In this document: positions 8,347 to 15,757 of the stretch, one piece after another
How the letters are laid out: every line of letters begins with the position of its first letter
Position numbering within the stretch: the first letter of the stretch is position 1
Assembly: GCA_903877095.1 (NCBI GenBank)
Contig: CAIRCP010000063.1
Location: forward strand, 1-41,608
Source of the DNA: an uncultured Actinomycetes bacterium
Lineage (GTDB): Bacteria > Actinomycetota > Actinomycetes > Mycobacteriales > Mycobacteriaceae
Direction: 5' to 3'
Length of the DNA: 41,608 nt
The notes under the pieces: generated by a model
Told to the model about the DNA's origin: nothing
Database searches by the model: none
The model's input: only the letters and a program-made list of their open reading frames with translations
Translations under genes and position numbers: made by a program

Positions 8347-8869
8347 CAACATCGACGACGAGACGCGGCGGCGCGTCCAGCACCAGGACGCGGAACGGCA
8401 CCTGCGCCCGCACCCCGGCCACCCACGTCAGCACCGCCTCGAAGTCACCGGCCGACGTGAACTGGGTGACCGATCCGGTGTTCGCCGTCAAAGACGAAGG
8501 GCCGGAATAGGTTTGCGGGCCGCCACCCCAGCCGGCTGCGGTAGCCCGGGTGAGGGTCATCTGCAACAGCGCCCCCGCCCCCGGTAACGGGATCTCAAAG
8601 CCCGAGGCGTCTTCGCGGGCCGGCAACGGCCGGTAGCCGACGGTGTAGCCGGGCACGTGGTCGGCGAACTCCAGCACCATGCGGTCGAAGCCGTCGTGGC
8701 CGGCCATCCGGACTGCCGCCAGGTGCGCCATGTCGACCAACGGTTCAGCGGACACGTCGGCGGTGCCGGCGCCCGGCAGGACGGGGTCCGCGTGGGCCGG
8801 CGCAGCGCCTCCGGACAGTGCGATAAGACCGCTGACGAGCAGCGACGACAGCATCTTCATCCCGCTCAT
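8339..8869 (-). CDS. secreted AMIN-like domain protein
   Basis: The 176-residue protein has a cleavable signal peptide (LSSLLVSGLIALSGGAAPAHA). A single beta-rich domain follows with HDGFDRMVLEFADHVPGYTVGY, here seen as GFDRMVLEF and PGYTVGYRP, the signature of actinobacterial AMIN-like domains. The end, PRLVVDVVH, is typical too. AMIN-type domains target proteins to the cell wall by binding peptidoglycan or related polymers; this version is a stand-alone secreted protein of unknown role. The translational start is unusual: a 14-base tandem duplication has moved the good ribosome site (GGAGGAG) next to an upstream ATG that opens a five-codon ORF ending on the real ATG. Translation of this gene may depend on reinitiation. 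Met at 8860 is an alternative start. Confidence 0.8.
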   Translation of the reverse strand: MSGMKMLSSLLVSGLIALSGGAAPAHADPVLPGAGTADVSAEPLVDMAHLAAVRMAGHDGFDRMVLEFADHVPGYTVGYRPLPAREDASGFEIPLPGAGALLQMTLTRATAAGWGGGPQTYSGPSSLTANTGSVTQFTSAGDFEAVLTWVAGVRAQVPFRVLVLDAPPRLVVDVVH

Positions 8870-8888
8870 GTCCGCCCGCTCATGTCCG
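8861..8888 (-). repeat. 14-bp tandem duplication creating an overlapping short upstream ORF
   Basis: The 14-base unit CCCGCTCATGTCCG (plus strand) occurs at 8861-8874 and again at 8875-8888. On the minus strand each copy carries ATGAGCGGG. The upstream copy gives a mini-ORF ATG-AGC-GGG-CGG-ACA-TGA (start at 8883), whose TGA overlaps the downstream ATG at 8869. GGAGGAG sits just before the upstream ATG. The arrangement looks like a recent slippage duplication converted into a stop-start coupling. Confidence 0.75.
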
Positions 8889-8943
8889 CTCCTCCATCCC
8901 TCGCGATCCTTCCAGTGTGCCGTGCTCAGGACTACGTCTCCGA

Positions 8944-10068
8944 TCAGGTGCGGGCGTCGGTTCCCGCCATCAGGGCAGTCGCCCTGCGGACGGCCCGTCG
9001 CAGGCTTTCGGGCAGCCGGCGAATGTCCAGCGAAGCGCTGCTGCTGTAGTTGGCGGAACTGAACGCTCTGTGCCGCGGAGCGTCATTGACCAATGTGGTG
9101 AGCGTCTCGATGTCGGAGTGGTCCACGGTCGTGATTCCCAGCCCGTGAATCTCACTGAGCACGGGGTACGGGAACGTGACGGCCGGCCGGCGGGCTGCGG
9201 CCGCCTCCACCACCGGAAGCCCCCAGCCCTCCCACAGCGACGGCAGCAGCACGATGTCGGCTGCCGCGTAGAGATCAGCGGCATTCGCGGCGTGCCCGCG
9301 ATGGACGCTCACCCCTGCGGGGGCCGCACCGATCTCGCCGTCGGGGTCGGTGAGCCAGTAGTGGACCTTGCGGCCCGCCCGGCGCTGGAGGTTCCCGGCG
9401 ACGCGCAGCGCGACCGGAATGTTCTTCCTGCCGATGTTGCGGGCCGGGTGGACGAGCAAAACGTCGCCGTCGCCGACTCCCATCCGTTGTCGGGTGGCCC
9501 AGCGCCGGCCGCCGTCGACGGCCGCGGTGTCTACGCTGTTGTGCATCGTCGTCACCGCGTCTGCCGCGTCCAACTCCGGATAGCGCTGCCGGAACTGCGT
9601 TTCGGTGAGCCGGTTGATGGTGACGTGCAGCATGCGCGGGTCGTGCAGCGGAAACCGTTGCTCTGGAGTGTGTTCCAGGCCGGCCACCTGCCAGGGCGGG
9701 TCATGGTGGCGCACGATGGTGGGGATTCCCGCCCGAAGCGCCGCCGCTTCGAGTACGACAGCGGTAGCCGGACACGTCGGCAGCGATCCGGCGTTGTCGA
9801 TGACGAGCAGATCGTGGGCGCGGCAGAGGTCGCGGAGTTGGGTGATGTCTGGGTCCGGCGGGCAGGCGCCGTAGGCAGGTGCCCACAAACCGGTCACCGT
9901 GACGTCGGAGCCGCTTGCCCCGTCGGCGAAGAAGCCCGCCGCCCGGGTCACCTCCCAGCCGAAGCGGCTGAACCCGCGCTGCCATTTGTTCGCCTCGACG
10001 CTCACGCCGTCATAGCCGCCCAATCGGTGCGACACGATGCACACCCTGCGCCGGGGTTCGGCATCCAT
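8944..10068 (-). CDS. GT4-family glycosyltransferase
   Basis: The 374-residue cytosolic protein is a GT-B fold glycosyltransferase. It begins with a Rossmann strand and glycine loop (RRVCIVSHRLGGYDGVSVEA), which is the acceptor-domain start of GT4 enzymes. The donor-binding half shows ADIVLLPSLWEGWGLPVVEA, the EX7E-type nucleotide-sugar motif with glutamates about eight residues apart. HPARNIGRKN marks the start of the second Rossmann domain. Start at 10068 fits this N-terminus; a longer frame to 10146 adds basic residues not expected of the family. It is divergent from the Dabb gene. Acceptor and sugar are unknown; envelope glycolipid or glycoconjugate synthesis is the usual mycobacterial role. 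Confidence 0.88.
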   Translation of the reverse strand: MDAEPRRRVCIVSHRLGGYDGVSVEANKWQRGFSRFGWEVTRAAGFFADGASGSDVTVTGLWAPAYGACPPDPDITQLRDLCRAHDLLVIDNAGSLPTCPATAVVLEAAALRAGIPTIVRHHDPPWQVAGLEHTPEQRFPLHDPRMLHVTINRLTETQFRQRYPELDAADAVTTMHNSVDTAAVDGGRRWATRQRMGVGDGDVLLVHPARNIGRKNIPVALRVAGNLQRRAGRKVHYWLTDPDGEIGAAPAGVSVHRGHAANAADLYAAADIVLLPSLWEGWGLPVVEAAAARRPAVTFPYPVLSEIHGLGITTVDHSDIETLTTLVNDAPRHRAFSSANYSSSASLDIRRLPESLRRAVRRATALMAGTDART

Positions 10069-10087
10069 TTGCTCAGGTTCGATGCCG

Positions 10088-10097
10088 GTAACGTTAC
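10088..10097. promoter_or_regulatory. 10-bp perfect palindrome between divergent genes
   Basis: GTAACGTTAC is a perfect palindrome in the 80-base region between the glycosyltransferase (minus) and the Dabb gene (plus). It is a plausible regulator site by position only; no partner regulator is next to it. Confidence 0.3.
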
Positions 10098-10148
10098 GTC
10101 GCGCAGGTTTAGGCTTCGCTGTCAGGCTCCACCGAAAGGCAGGCAACG

Positions 10149-10445
10149 ATGTCGTTCACCCATATTGCGAATTTCCGGTGGACAGAACAGACCACTGCCG
10201 TCGACGTGGAGCGAGTTACCACCGCCCTGACGGCGCTGGCGCCCGGACTGCCCGGGGTCGACAGTTACCGGTGCGGCGCGGACGTCAGCCGCACGCCGGA
10301 CTCCTACGATTTTGCGGTGGTCGGGGTCTTCGCCGACCGGGAGCACTTCGTGGCCTATCGCGATCACCCCGAACATCAGCGCATCCTCAAGGAATTGATC
10401 CTTCCGCACCTGGCGAACCGGGTCGTCGTTCAGCTTGAGGGCTGA
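10149..10445 (+). CDS. Dabb (stress-responsive A/B barrel) domain protein
   Basis: The 98-residue protein is a single dimeric alpha/beta-barrel domain. It shows the family pattern: THIANFRW at the start, YDFAVVGVFADREHFVAYRDH in the middle (YDFAVVGVF followed by DREHF and Y), and HPEHQRILKELI near the end. Dabb proteins include polyketide cyclase-like enzymes and small stress proteins; no residues here identify a reaction. AAAGGCAGG precedes the ATG at 10149. The end of this gene is read through on the other strand by the short frame of the DinB remnant. Confidence 0.85.
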   Translation: MSFTHIANFRWTEQTTAVDVERVTTALTALAPGLPGVDSYRCGADVSRTPDSYDFAVVGVFADREHFVAYRDHPEHQRILKELILPHLANRVVVQLEG

Positions 10446-10560
10446 ACACCGCGGGCGCACTTAGTCCGTGGGCGACGGCCCGAAAAGCGTTCTGCTGCTG
10501 GGCCAGAAAGCTGTGGAGCACACCACGCTCGTCAGCCGCAGACGGGGCGAACGCTGGCAT
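10387..10560 (-). pseudogene. DinB-family N-terminal remnant
   Basis: The ATG at 10560 has a good ribosome site (AGAGAGG). It opens MPAFAPSAADERGVLHSF, followed by LAQQQNAFRAVAHGLS, which matches the N-terminus of actinobacterial DinB/DUF664 proteins (the first helix of a metal-binding four-helix bundle). After about 34 codons the similarity stops and the frame drifts into the antisense of the Dabb gene, ending at 10387. All three metal histidines of the family lie downstream and are missing. It starts 21 bases after the amidohydrolase, so it was probably the last gene of that operon before its 3' part was deleted. Whether the stub is still translated is unknown. Confidence 0.6.
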
Positions 10561-10581
10561 CGCGGGCCTCTCTTCAGACGG

Positions 10582-11340
10582 TCAGCCGCGCCGCAGGTAC
10601 AGCGCGGCGGCGTTGTGCCACAGCACGTTAGCCGAGCCTTCCGGCCCGAGCAGATCGGCGAGCCCGGTGAGGTCGTTGTCGGAGAACGGACGTGGTGCGC
10701 GGGTTGACGGCAGATCCGTGCCGAAGACCAGTGCGTGCGGGTTGATCGCCAGGATCTGCTTCATCGCCGGCCCGGGATCGAAGTCGAGCCGGCCGAAGCC
10801 GGTGGCCTTGACGTAGGCGCCGGCCTCCACCAGTCGCAGCAGGTCCGGCAGGCCGTCGGCGCGCAGACCCAGGTGGTCGATGCTGATTCGGGGAAGCGCC
10901 GCGAGGGTGGCGTGCAGTGGCGCCAGCTCGCGGGAGTCGATGTAGAACTCGGCGTGCCAGCCGGCGACGGCGTAGACGCGGCGCGCCAACCTGTCCACCT
11001 CCGCGATATCCGCCGAGCCGCCCCGGCGGACGTTGAAGCGCACGGCGCGGACGCCGCTGGAGTCCAGCCGTTCAATTTCCGCAACCGAGGTGTCGGCCGG
11101 GATCTGAGTGACGCCGACGTAGCCGGGACCGAGCGCCGCCAGCGCCGCGGTGAGATAACTCTGGTCGAAGCCCTGGAATGAGCCCGAGACCACGGCTCCC
11201 CCGGCCACTCCCAGAGCGGCAACTCGTGCCCGGTAATCCTCGACGGTGAACGGCGGCGGCAGGTATCCGTTGTTCGCCTGCAGGGGATAGTTCGGATCGA
11301 TGATGTGCAGGTGCGCGTCGAACACCTGTGCCGTGCTCAC
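10582..11340 (-). CDS. Amidohydro_2-type TIM-barrel hydrolase
   Basis: The 252-residue protein has the compact amidohydrolase-2 barrel: FDAHLHIIDP (HxH) at residues 7-16, ISIDHLGLRADGLPDLL with a mid-barrel His, and FGTDLPSTRAP with the catalytic-position Asp near residue 210. Relatives include 2-pyrone-4,6-dicarboxylate lactonase and similar hydrolases or decarboxylases of cyclic or dicarboxylic compounds. The start is GTG at 11340. It is the last intact gene of the minus-strand dioxygenase operon but is set apart from the others by a 58-base gap holding a 28-base near-perfect palindrome. Whether it acts in the same pathway is uncertain. Confidence 0.85.
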   Translation of the reverse strand: MSTAQVFDAHLHIIDPNYPLQANNGYLPPPFTVEDYRARVAALGVAGGAVVSGSFQGFDQSYLTAALAALGPGYVGVTQIPADTSVAEIERLDSSGVRAVRFNVRRGGSADIAEVDRLARRVYAVAGWHAEFYIDSRELAPLHATLAALPRISIDHLGLRADGLPDLLRLVEAGAYVKATGFGRLDFDPGPAMKQILAINPHALVFGTDLPSTRAPRPFSDNDLTGLADLLGPEGSANVLWHNAAALYLRRG

Positions 11341-11355
11341 GCGTGGCTCATCACC

Positions 11356-11383
11356 GCACCCCCGGCGACGTCGCCGCGGGTGC
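11356..11383. promoter_or_regulatory. 28-bp near-perfect palindrome before the amidohydrolase
   Basis: Arms of 14 bases with a single mismatch pair surround the core CGGCGACGTCGCCG, flanked by GCACCC and GGGTGC. On the minus strand it ends 15 bases before the GTG of the amidohydrolase. There is no T-run, so it is not a classical terminator. It may be an operator, an RNA hairpin that sets relative expression or RNA stability, or a barrier between the operon and the last gene. Confidence 0.6.
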
Positions 11384-11398
11384 GACGCCCGGTCACTG

Positions 11399-12496
11399 TC
11401 ACTCGCTGTTGGCCCTGGCGCGCATCATCGGGCAGCCGCGCAGCGGGCGTTCGACGACCGGCATCGCCGCGGCGCGTTGCCGTTCGGCACGGCGGGCCAA
11501 CACCTTCGGGTCCAGTGAGAAGACGTCCGCTTCCCAGACGCCCTCGGTGAACCGGGCCGCCATCGTCTGAGCCCGGGCGGCGCAAGAGGAGTAAACGTTG
11601 CCCAGCAGCCCGGGCTTGTGCAGCGCATTGGGCAGAAACCCGGTGTAGTGCAGAGCGCCGTCGGCGTAGACGTAGCTGCCCAGGCCGTAGCCGGTCACCT
11701 GCCGGGTCAGGTCCGCCGCGTTGAGGGACAAGGCCATCCGTATCCCCTCGTCCTCCGAAGATCCCTGCACCGGAAACCGCTGCAGCACCAGCAATCCGTT
11801 GCCGTACAACGGATGCGGCTGGTCGGCCGCCAAACGGCAGGACGAGGTCTGGTCGCCGAAGGGAAACTCGACCGACACGCCGTTGCCCTCGACAGCGGCG
11901 GACACCGGCGGCCGGTTCATGTACCGACTGACCGCGTCAGCGAACTCGGCAGGTGTCCAGGCCGACGGCCGGTCTCCTGAGTGGACGAATGTTCCTGCGG
12001 CATAGGCCATCTGATCGGGTACGTCCCGCCGGCCGCTTTCCGGGTGATCACTGGTGGCGGGCAGCGCGCCAACGGCCTGTGCCAGCAACGGCGCGAGCAT
12101 CCGAGCCTCAGCCAGTTGTGCCACCGCCGCCGCCCCGAGCAGGAACCGGATCCAGTCCCCGTTGTCGTCGGTCACCCGGACCAACGACCACAGGTCCAGC
12201 CTGCGGGCCGGCACGTCGTACACCGGACCGGCCATCGAGGCGCACCGCATCGGCAGGGAATTGATCTCGGCCAGCGCCGCCTCGGTCAGGTCGAGGTCGC
12301 GCAGCAGTTCGGTGCGCACACACACCAGGTACCCGGATTCCCCGGTGGGCCCGGTCTCCTCACCCACGATCTCGATGGTCTGAAGGTAGTGGTCCGCCCA
12401 CCAGGAGAAACCGGTCGGAAGGAGGTAGGACCACTCCTCGGCGGCCCGGAGGTGCTCAGTGCGGAGCCAGTCGACCGTCTCTTCGGCGACGTTCAC
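11399..12496 (-). CDS. conserved-looking protein of unknown function in dioxygenase operon
   Basis: I do not recognise it. The protein (365 residues) is soluble, without a signal peptide or helices long enough to span a membrane. It appears to have two similar halves of about 150-170 residues separated by a proline/glycine-rich linker near residues 155-190. Each half mixes beta strands and one long helix, reminiscent of tandem YbjN/type-III-chaperone-like folds, but that is only a visual impression. The start is taken as GTG at 12496, six bases after the oxidase stop and with GAGG upstream; TTG at 12499 is possible. It is the fifth gene of the tightly spaced operon, so it may assist or regulate the lipid-oxidising enzymes. 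Confidence 0.75.
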   Translation of the reverse strand: MNVAEETVDWLRTEHLRAAEEWSYLLPTGFSWWADHYLQTIEIVGEETGPTGESGYLVCVRTELLRDLDLTEAALAEINSLPMRCASMAGPVYDVPARRLDLWSLVRVTDDNGDWIRFLLGAAAVAQLAEARMLAPLLAQAVGALPATSDHPESGRRDVPDQMAYAAGTFVHSGDRPSAWTPAEFADAVSRYMNRPPVSAAVEGNGVSVEFPFGDQTSSCRLAADQPHPLYGNGLLVLQRFPVQGSSEDEGIRMALSLNAADLTRQVTGYGLGSYVYADGALHYTGFLPNALHKPGLLGNVYSSCAARAQTMAARFTEGVWEADVFSLDPKVLARRAERQRAAAMPVVERPLRGCPMMRARANSE

Positions 12497-12502
12497 CAAT
12501 CC

Positions 12503-14428
12503 TCAGCTCTCCACCGTCGGAAGGTGCTCGGGATGCAGCATCTCGGCATAGCGCAGTTGCTCGGGAATCCCGAAGGCGTCCACCAGTGTTTCGGCGTGCG
12601 GACGCAGGTCTCGGCAGCGCTCGTTGATCCCGTTAGTCACCGCGTGGGCCCGCTCATTCGACAGCAGGCGGTGCTCCAGGAAGAACGCTTTGTCCGCCTC
12701 GATCACACTCAGCGCGTAGAGGTCGCAGACCATCTCGAGGATCTCCCGGGCCTCGGCGTTCTCGCAGCGGTCGATACCGGCGATGAACGCCTCGAGCACA
12801 GTTCGGTCGACATGTGCTCGGGCGGTGTGCATCACGTGGTCCTGCACCGAGTTGAACGCATCGAAGCCCGACATGGTCTTGGAGCGTTTCTGCAGGCGCC
12901 GGGCCAGCGAATTCCGCAGGTAGTCCTCGCGATCTTTGAACATCTGGGCCTGGGTTCCCCTGTTGTAGAGGCTGCCCTGCTCGCTGTTGTCCTGCCTGTT
13001 GTCGAGAATGCGCTGCATGATCTGGGTGGCCGCGGTCCGTCGCGACACCCGCTCTCCGGCCGTGTTCGCCGCGAACCGGACCCACTCGAACGGACTCATG
13101 CCCTTGATGTCGTCGTTGTACTCGGTGAGCAGGTACTTGGCCACCAGCTGCAGCAGCACGTGGTTATCGCCCTCGAAGGTGGTGAAAACATCGGTGTCAG
13201 CGCGTAATTCAACGAGGCGGTTCTCAGCCAGGTAGCCGGCGCCGCCGCAGGCCTCCCGAGCCTCCTGGATCGCGGCACTGGCATGCCACGTGCTCATCGC
13301 TTTCAGCCCGGCTGCTTGGGCCTCCAGATCGCGCTGCACCTCCAGATCGCGCACGGCCGCCGTCTCCAGATCATGCATCGTGGAGACCAGTTCGTTCTGC
13401 GCGAACTGCAGCGCATAGGACTGCGCAACGTAGGGCAGCAGACGGCGCTGATGCACCAGGTAGTCCATGATCGGAACTTCGCGTTCCTCGCCCGGCGCCT
13501 GGAACTGCCTGCGCTGCAACGCATATCGCACCGCGATGTCCAGCGCGACGCGTGCGGCCTGCGCGGCGCTTCCGCCGACGGTCACGCGTCCGCGCACCAA
13601 GGTGCCGAGCATGGTGAAGAAGCGGCGGTTGGGATTCTCGATCGGCGAGGTGTAGGTACCGTCCGGAGCGACATCGGCGAATTTGTTGAGCAGGTTCTCC
13701 CGGGGCACCCGCACGTGGTCGAACATGATCCGGCCGTTGTCGACGCCGGGGAGGCCGCCCTTGTAGTCGCAGTCCCAAGTGCGCACGCCGGCAAGGGCGT
13801 TACCGTCCCCGTCCCGGATCGGCACGATGATGCAGTGCACGCCGTGGTTCTCACCCTTGGTGATCAGTTGCGCGAAAACCGCTGCCACCGAAGCGCTCTC
13901 GGCCGCGCCGCCGATGTAGTCCTTGCGCGACGACGGCGTCGGTGAGTTGATGACGAACTCCTCGGCATCCGGGTCGTAGGTGGCGGTGGTCTCCAGATGC
14001 TGGACGTCGCTACCGTGACCGGTCTCGGTCATCGCAAAGCACCCCAGCAGATCCAGGGTGATCAGCGGCCGAACGTAGGCGTCGTGGTGCCGTTCCGTGC
14101 CGAGATTCTCGACAGCCCCGCCGAAGAGGCCCCACAGAACCCCGGCCTTGACCATCAGGGACAGGTCGGACATCGCCAGCATCGCGATCTTGGTGACCGC
14201 CGCCCCGGCGTCCCCGGTGCCGCCGCGCTCCTTCTGGAAGCCGTCCTCAGCCTGCCCGGCCCCCGCGATGATCTTCAGCTGTGCGTTGACCCGGGCCCGG
14301 GCGACTTCCTTGGTCGGGGTGAAGTGCGGCCGGAAGATCTCCAGTGAGAGCTTCTCGCGGATCATGTTCTTCGTGTCGCGCCAACGGCCGTCGAGAGCCC
14401 GCTGCAGGTTGTCGCTCGTGGTGGTCAC
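12503..14428 (-). CDS. acyl-CoA oxidase/dehydrogenase-like flavoprotein
   Basis: At 641 residues this is longer than ordinary acyl-CoA dehydrogenases (about 380-400) and has the acyl-CoA oxidase layout. There is an N-terminal helical domain; the FAD-binding beta domain with CFAMTETGHGSDVQ; the helical domain with ACGGAGYLAENR and TFEGDNHVLLQLVAKYLL, where the Glu of FEGDN is the expected catalytic base; and an extra C-terminal helical domain. The reaction would be alpha,beta-desaturation of an acyl-CoA with FAD. It starts with GTG at 14428, five bases after the P450 stop, and ends six bases before the next gene, so it is co-expressed with the alpha-dioxygenase and P450. It may process the chain-shortened or hydroxylated fatty acid after activation to CoA; no CoA ligase is present in the window. 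Confidence 0.9.
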   Translation of the reverse strand: MTTTSDNLQRALDGRWRDTKNMIREKLSLEIFRPHFTPTKEVARARVNAQLKIIAGAGQAEDGFQKERGGTGDAGAAVTKIAMLAMSDLSLMVKAGVLWGLFGGAVENLGTERHHDAYVRPLITLDLLGCFAMTETGHGSDVQHLETTATYDPDAEEFVINSPTPSSRKDYIGGAAESASVAAVFAQLITKGENHGVHCIIVPIRDGDGNALAGVRTWDCDYKGGLPGVDNGRIMFDHVRVPRENLLNKFADVAPDGTYTSPIENPNRRFFTMLGTLVRGRVTVGGSAAQAARVALDIAVRYALQRRQFQAPGEEREVPIMDYLVHQRRLLPYVAQSYALQFAQNELVSTMHDLETAAVRDLEVQRDLEAQAAGLKAMSTWHASAAIQEAREACGGAGYLAENRLVELRADTDVFTTFEGDNHVLLQLVAKYLLTEYNDDIKGMSPFEWVRFAANTAGERVSRRTAATQIMQRILDNRQDNSEQGSLYNRGTQAQMFKDREDYLRNSLARRLQKRSKTMSGFDAFNSVQDHVMHTARAHVDRTVLEAFIAGIDRCENAEAREILEMVCDLYALSVIEADKAFFLEHRLLSNERAHAVTNGINERCRDLRPHAETLVDAFGIPEQLRYAEMLHPEHLPTVES

Positions 14429-14433
14429 CGGCG

Positions 14434-15753
14434 CTAAACCACTCCGGTGGTTTGCACCTCGAAGCCGAACAGGTCCAGGCTGTGCGGCAGCGGCTTACCC
14501 GGATCGAGCCCGACCCCGCTGACCGACAGGGGCCCGGCGCTGATCAAGTTGGCCATGACCGCCTGACCGAGGAAGATCGAGATGCCGGCACCCGGGCAGT
14601 TCTGCGGTCCGTGGCTGAAGAAGTTGAACGACCAGTCCTGGCCCGCGTCACCACTGACCCACTCGCCGGGGGAGAACTTGTCGGCGTAGGCGATTCGGGC
14701 GCGGTTGCGGTGGTTGAACACGTTGTAGATCAACGCCTGCCTACCCTCGGGAAGCACCGCGCCGCTGGGGAATTCAACATCGCGATGGGCCACCTTGACC
14801 AGCAGTCCCACCGTGGGCCACAGCCGCATCGCTTCCAGCAGGCAGCCGCCCAGATAGGCCAGCGACGCAATGCCGGATGCCGTGCCGAGGTCGACATCGG
14901 CCATCTCGCGACGGACCTCCCGCTGCTGCTCAGGATGGGTGGCCAGAACCGCCAGTGCCCGCAGTACGTTAGCCGCCTGATTGGCCTTGAGGGCGAACAT
15001 CCAGTGCACCATCTGGCCCGCGGCCCCGCCGGGTGGGGTCGGCGCGTCGGCCACCCGCGAGGCCAAGCTGCCCGGCTCGGCTTTGTCGATGTACCGCTGG
15101 ATCTTGGCGATGAATTCCGGATACTGCGGACCCGGCTCACCGGGCATCTTGTTGCCCTGCGACATCAGCTCACCGAGGAGATCGGTGATGGTGGTGTCGT
15201 CTGCGGCGCTGTCGCCGAGGACGACCCGACGGATCATGCGCAGGAACGCCGCATCGATGTCCTGCCACCGAATCGGCTTACCCGCCAGTTCGCGAGCAGC
15301 GTCCGCGGCGACCCCGACCCACGACGTGGCCAACGGATGCAACGGCTGGTCGGGTTTGCACACAGCGTCGGCGAACTGCCGACGCTGTGCCCAAAGGTCA
15401 CCCCGCGAGATCGTCAAGGCGTCCGGCTGGAAGGCCGCCATCCCCTTCACCTTCGGCTCCGGATCGGAGGCGAAGGGATCCGGGGAGCCGCCCAACACGA
15501 ATTTCAGATCGTCGGGATGTGTGATCAGCAGCGCCTCGTCCTTGGCCACCCGGACATAGAAAGGCCCGGGGCCGTGGCTCTTCACCAGCCCCTCGACCAA
15601 CTCGTAGCCGAAGTGTTCGGTGCCCAGCCGGGACGCGATCTTTACCGGCAACTCCCGCTTGTTGAACAGGCCCTGAACGATGTTGGGCAGACCGATCTGA
15701 GCGGTGAAGCGGATACCCTCTACTACCGATGCGTGCGGAAAGTCCTGAGTCAC
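14434..15753 (-). CDS. cytochrome P450 with ANQ I-helix (hydroperoxide-type candidate)
   Basis: The 439-residue protein has the P450 hallmarks: WxxxR-like WAQRR at 121-125, ExxR at 307-310 (LLEAMR), and the heme loop FFSHGPQNCPG with Cys386 as thiolate ligand. The I-helix segment (about 250-270) reads WMFALKANQAANVL. It lacks the acid-Thr pair that monooxygenases use to split O2 and has Ala257-Asn258-Gln259 there. As I recall the literature, fungal dioxygenase-P450 fusions (linoleate diol synthases) have a conserved Ala-Asn-Gln-x-Gln in this position that acts on fatty-acid hydroperoxides. GTG at 15753 lies four bases after the stop of the alpha-dioxygenase, whose product is a fatty-acid hydroperoxide. 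I infer a hydroperoxide isomerase, dehydratase or peroxygenase needing no redox partner; no ferredoxin or reductase gene is nearby. The P450 call is secure; the reaction is inference. Confidence 0.9.
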   Translation of the reverse strand: MTQDFPHASVVEGIRFTAQIGLPNIVQGLFNKRELPVKIASRLGTEHFGYELVEGLVKSHGPGPFYVRVAKDEALLITHPDDLKFVLGGSPDPFASDPEPKVKGMAAFQPDALTISRGDLWAQRRQFADAVCKPDQPLHPLATSWVGVAADAARELAGKPIRWQDIDAAFLRMIRRVVLGDSAADDTTITDLLGELMSQGNKMPGEPGPQYPEFIAKIQRYIDKAEPGSLASRVADAPTPPGGAAGQMVHWMFALKANQAANVLRALAVLATHPEQQREVRREMADVDLGTASGIASLAYLGGCLLEAMRLWPTVGLLVKVAHRDVEFPSGAVLPEGRQALIYNVFNHRNRARIAYADKFSPGEWVSGDAGQDWSFNFFSHGPQNCPGAGISIFLGQAVMANLISAGPLSVSGVGLDPGKPLPHSLDLFGFEVQTTGVV

Positions 15754-15757
15754 AGCC

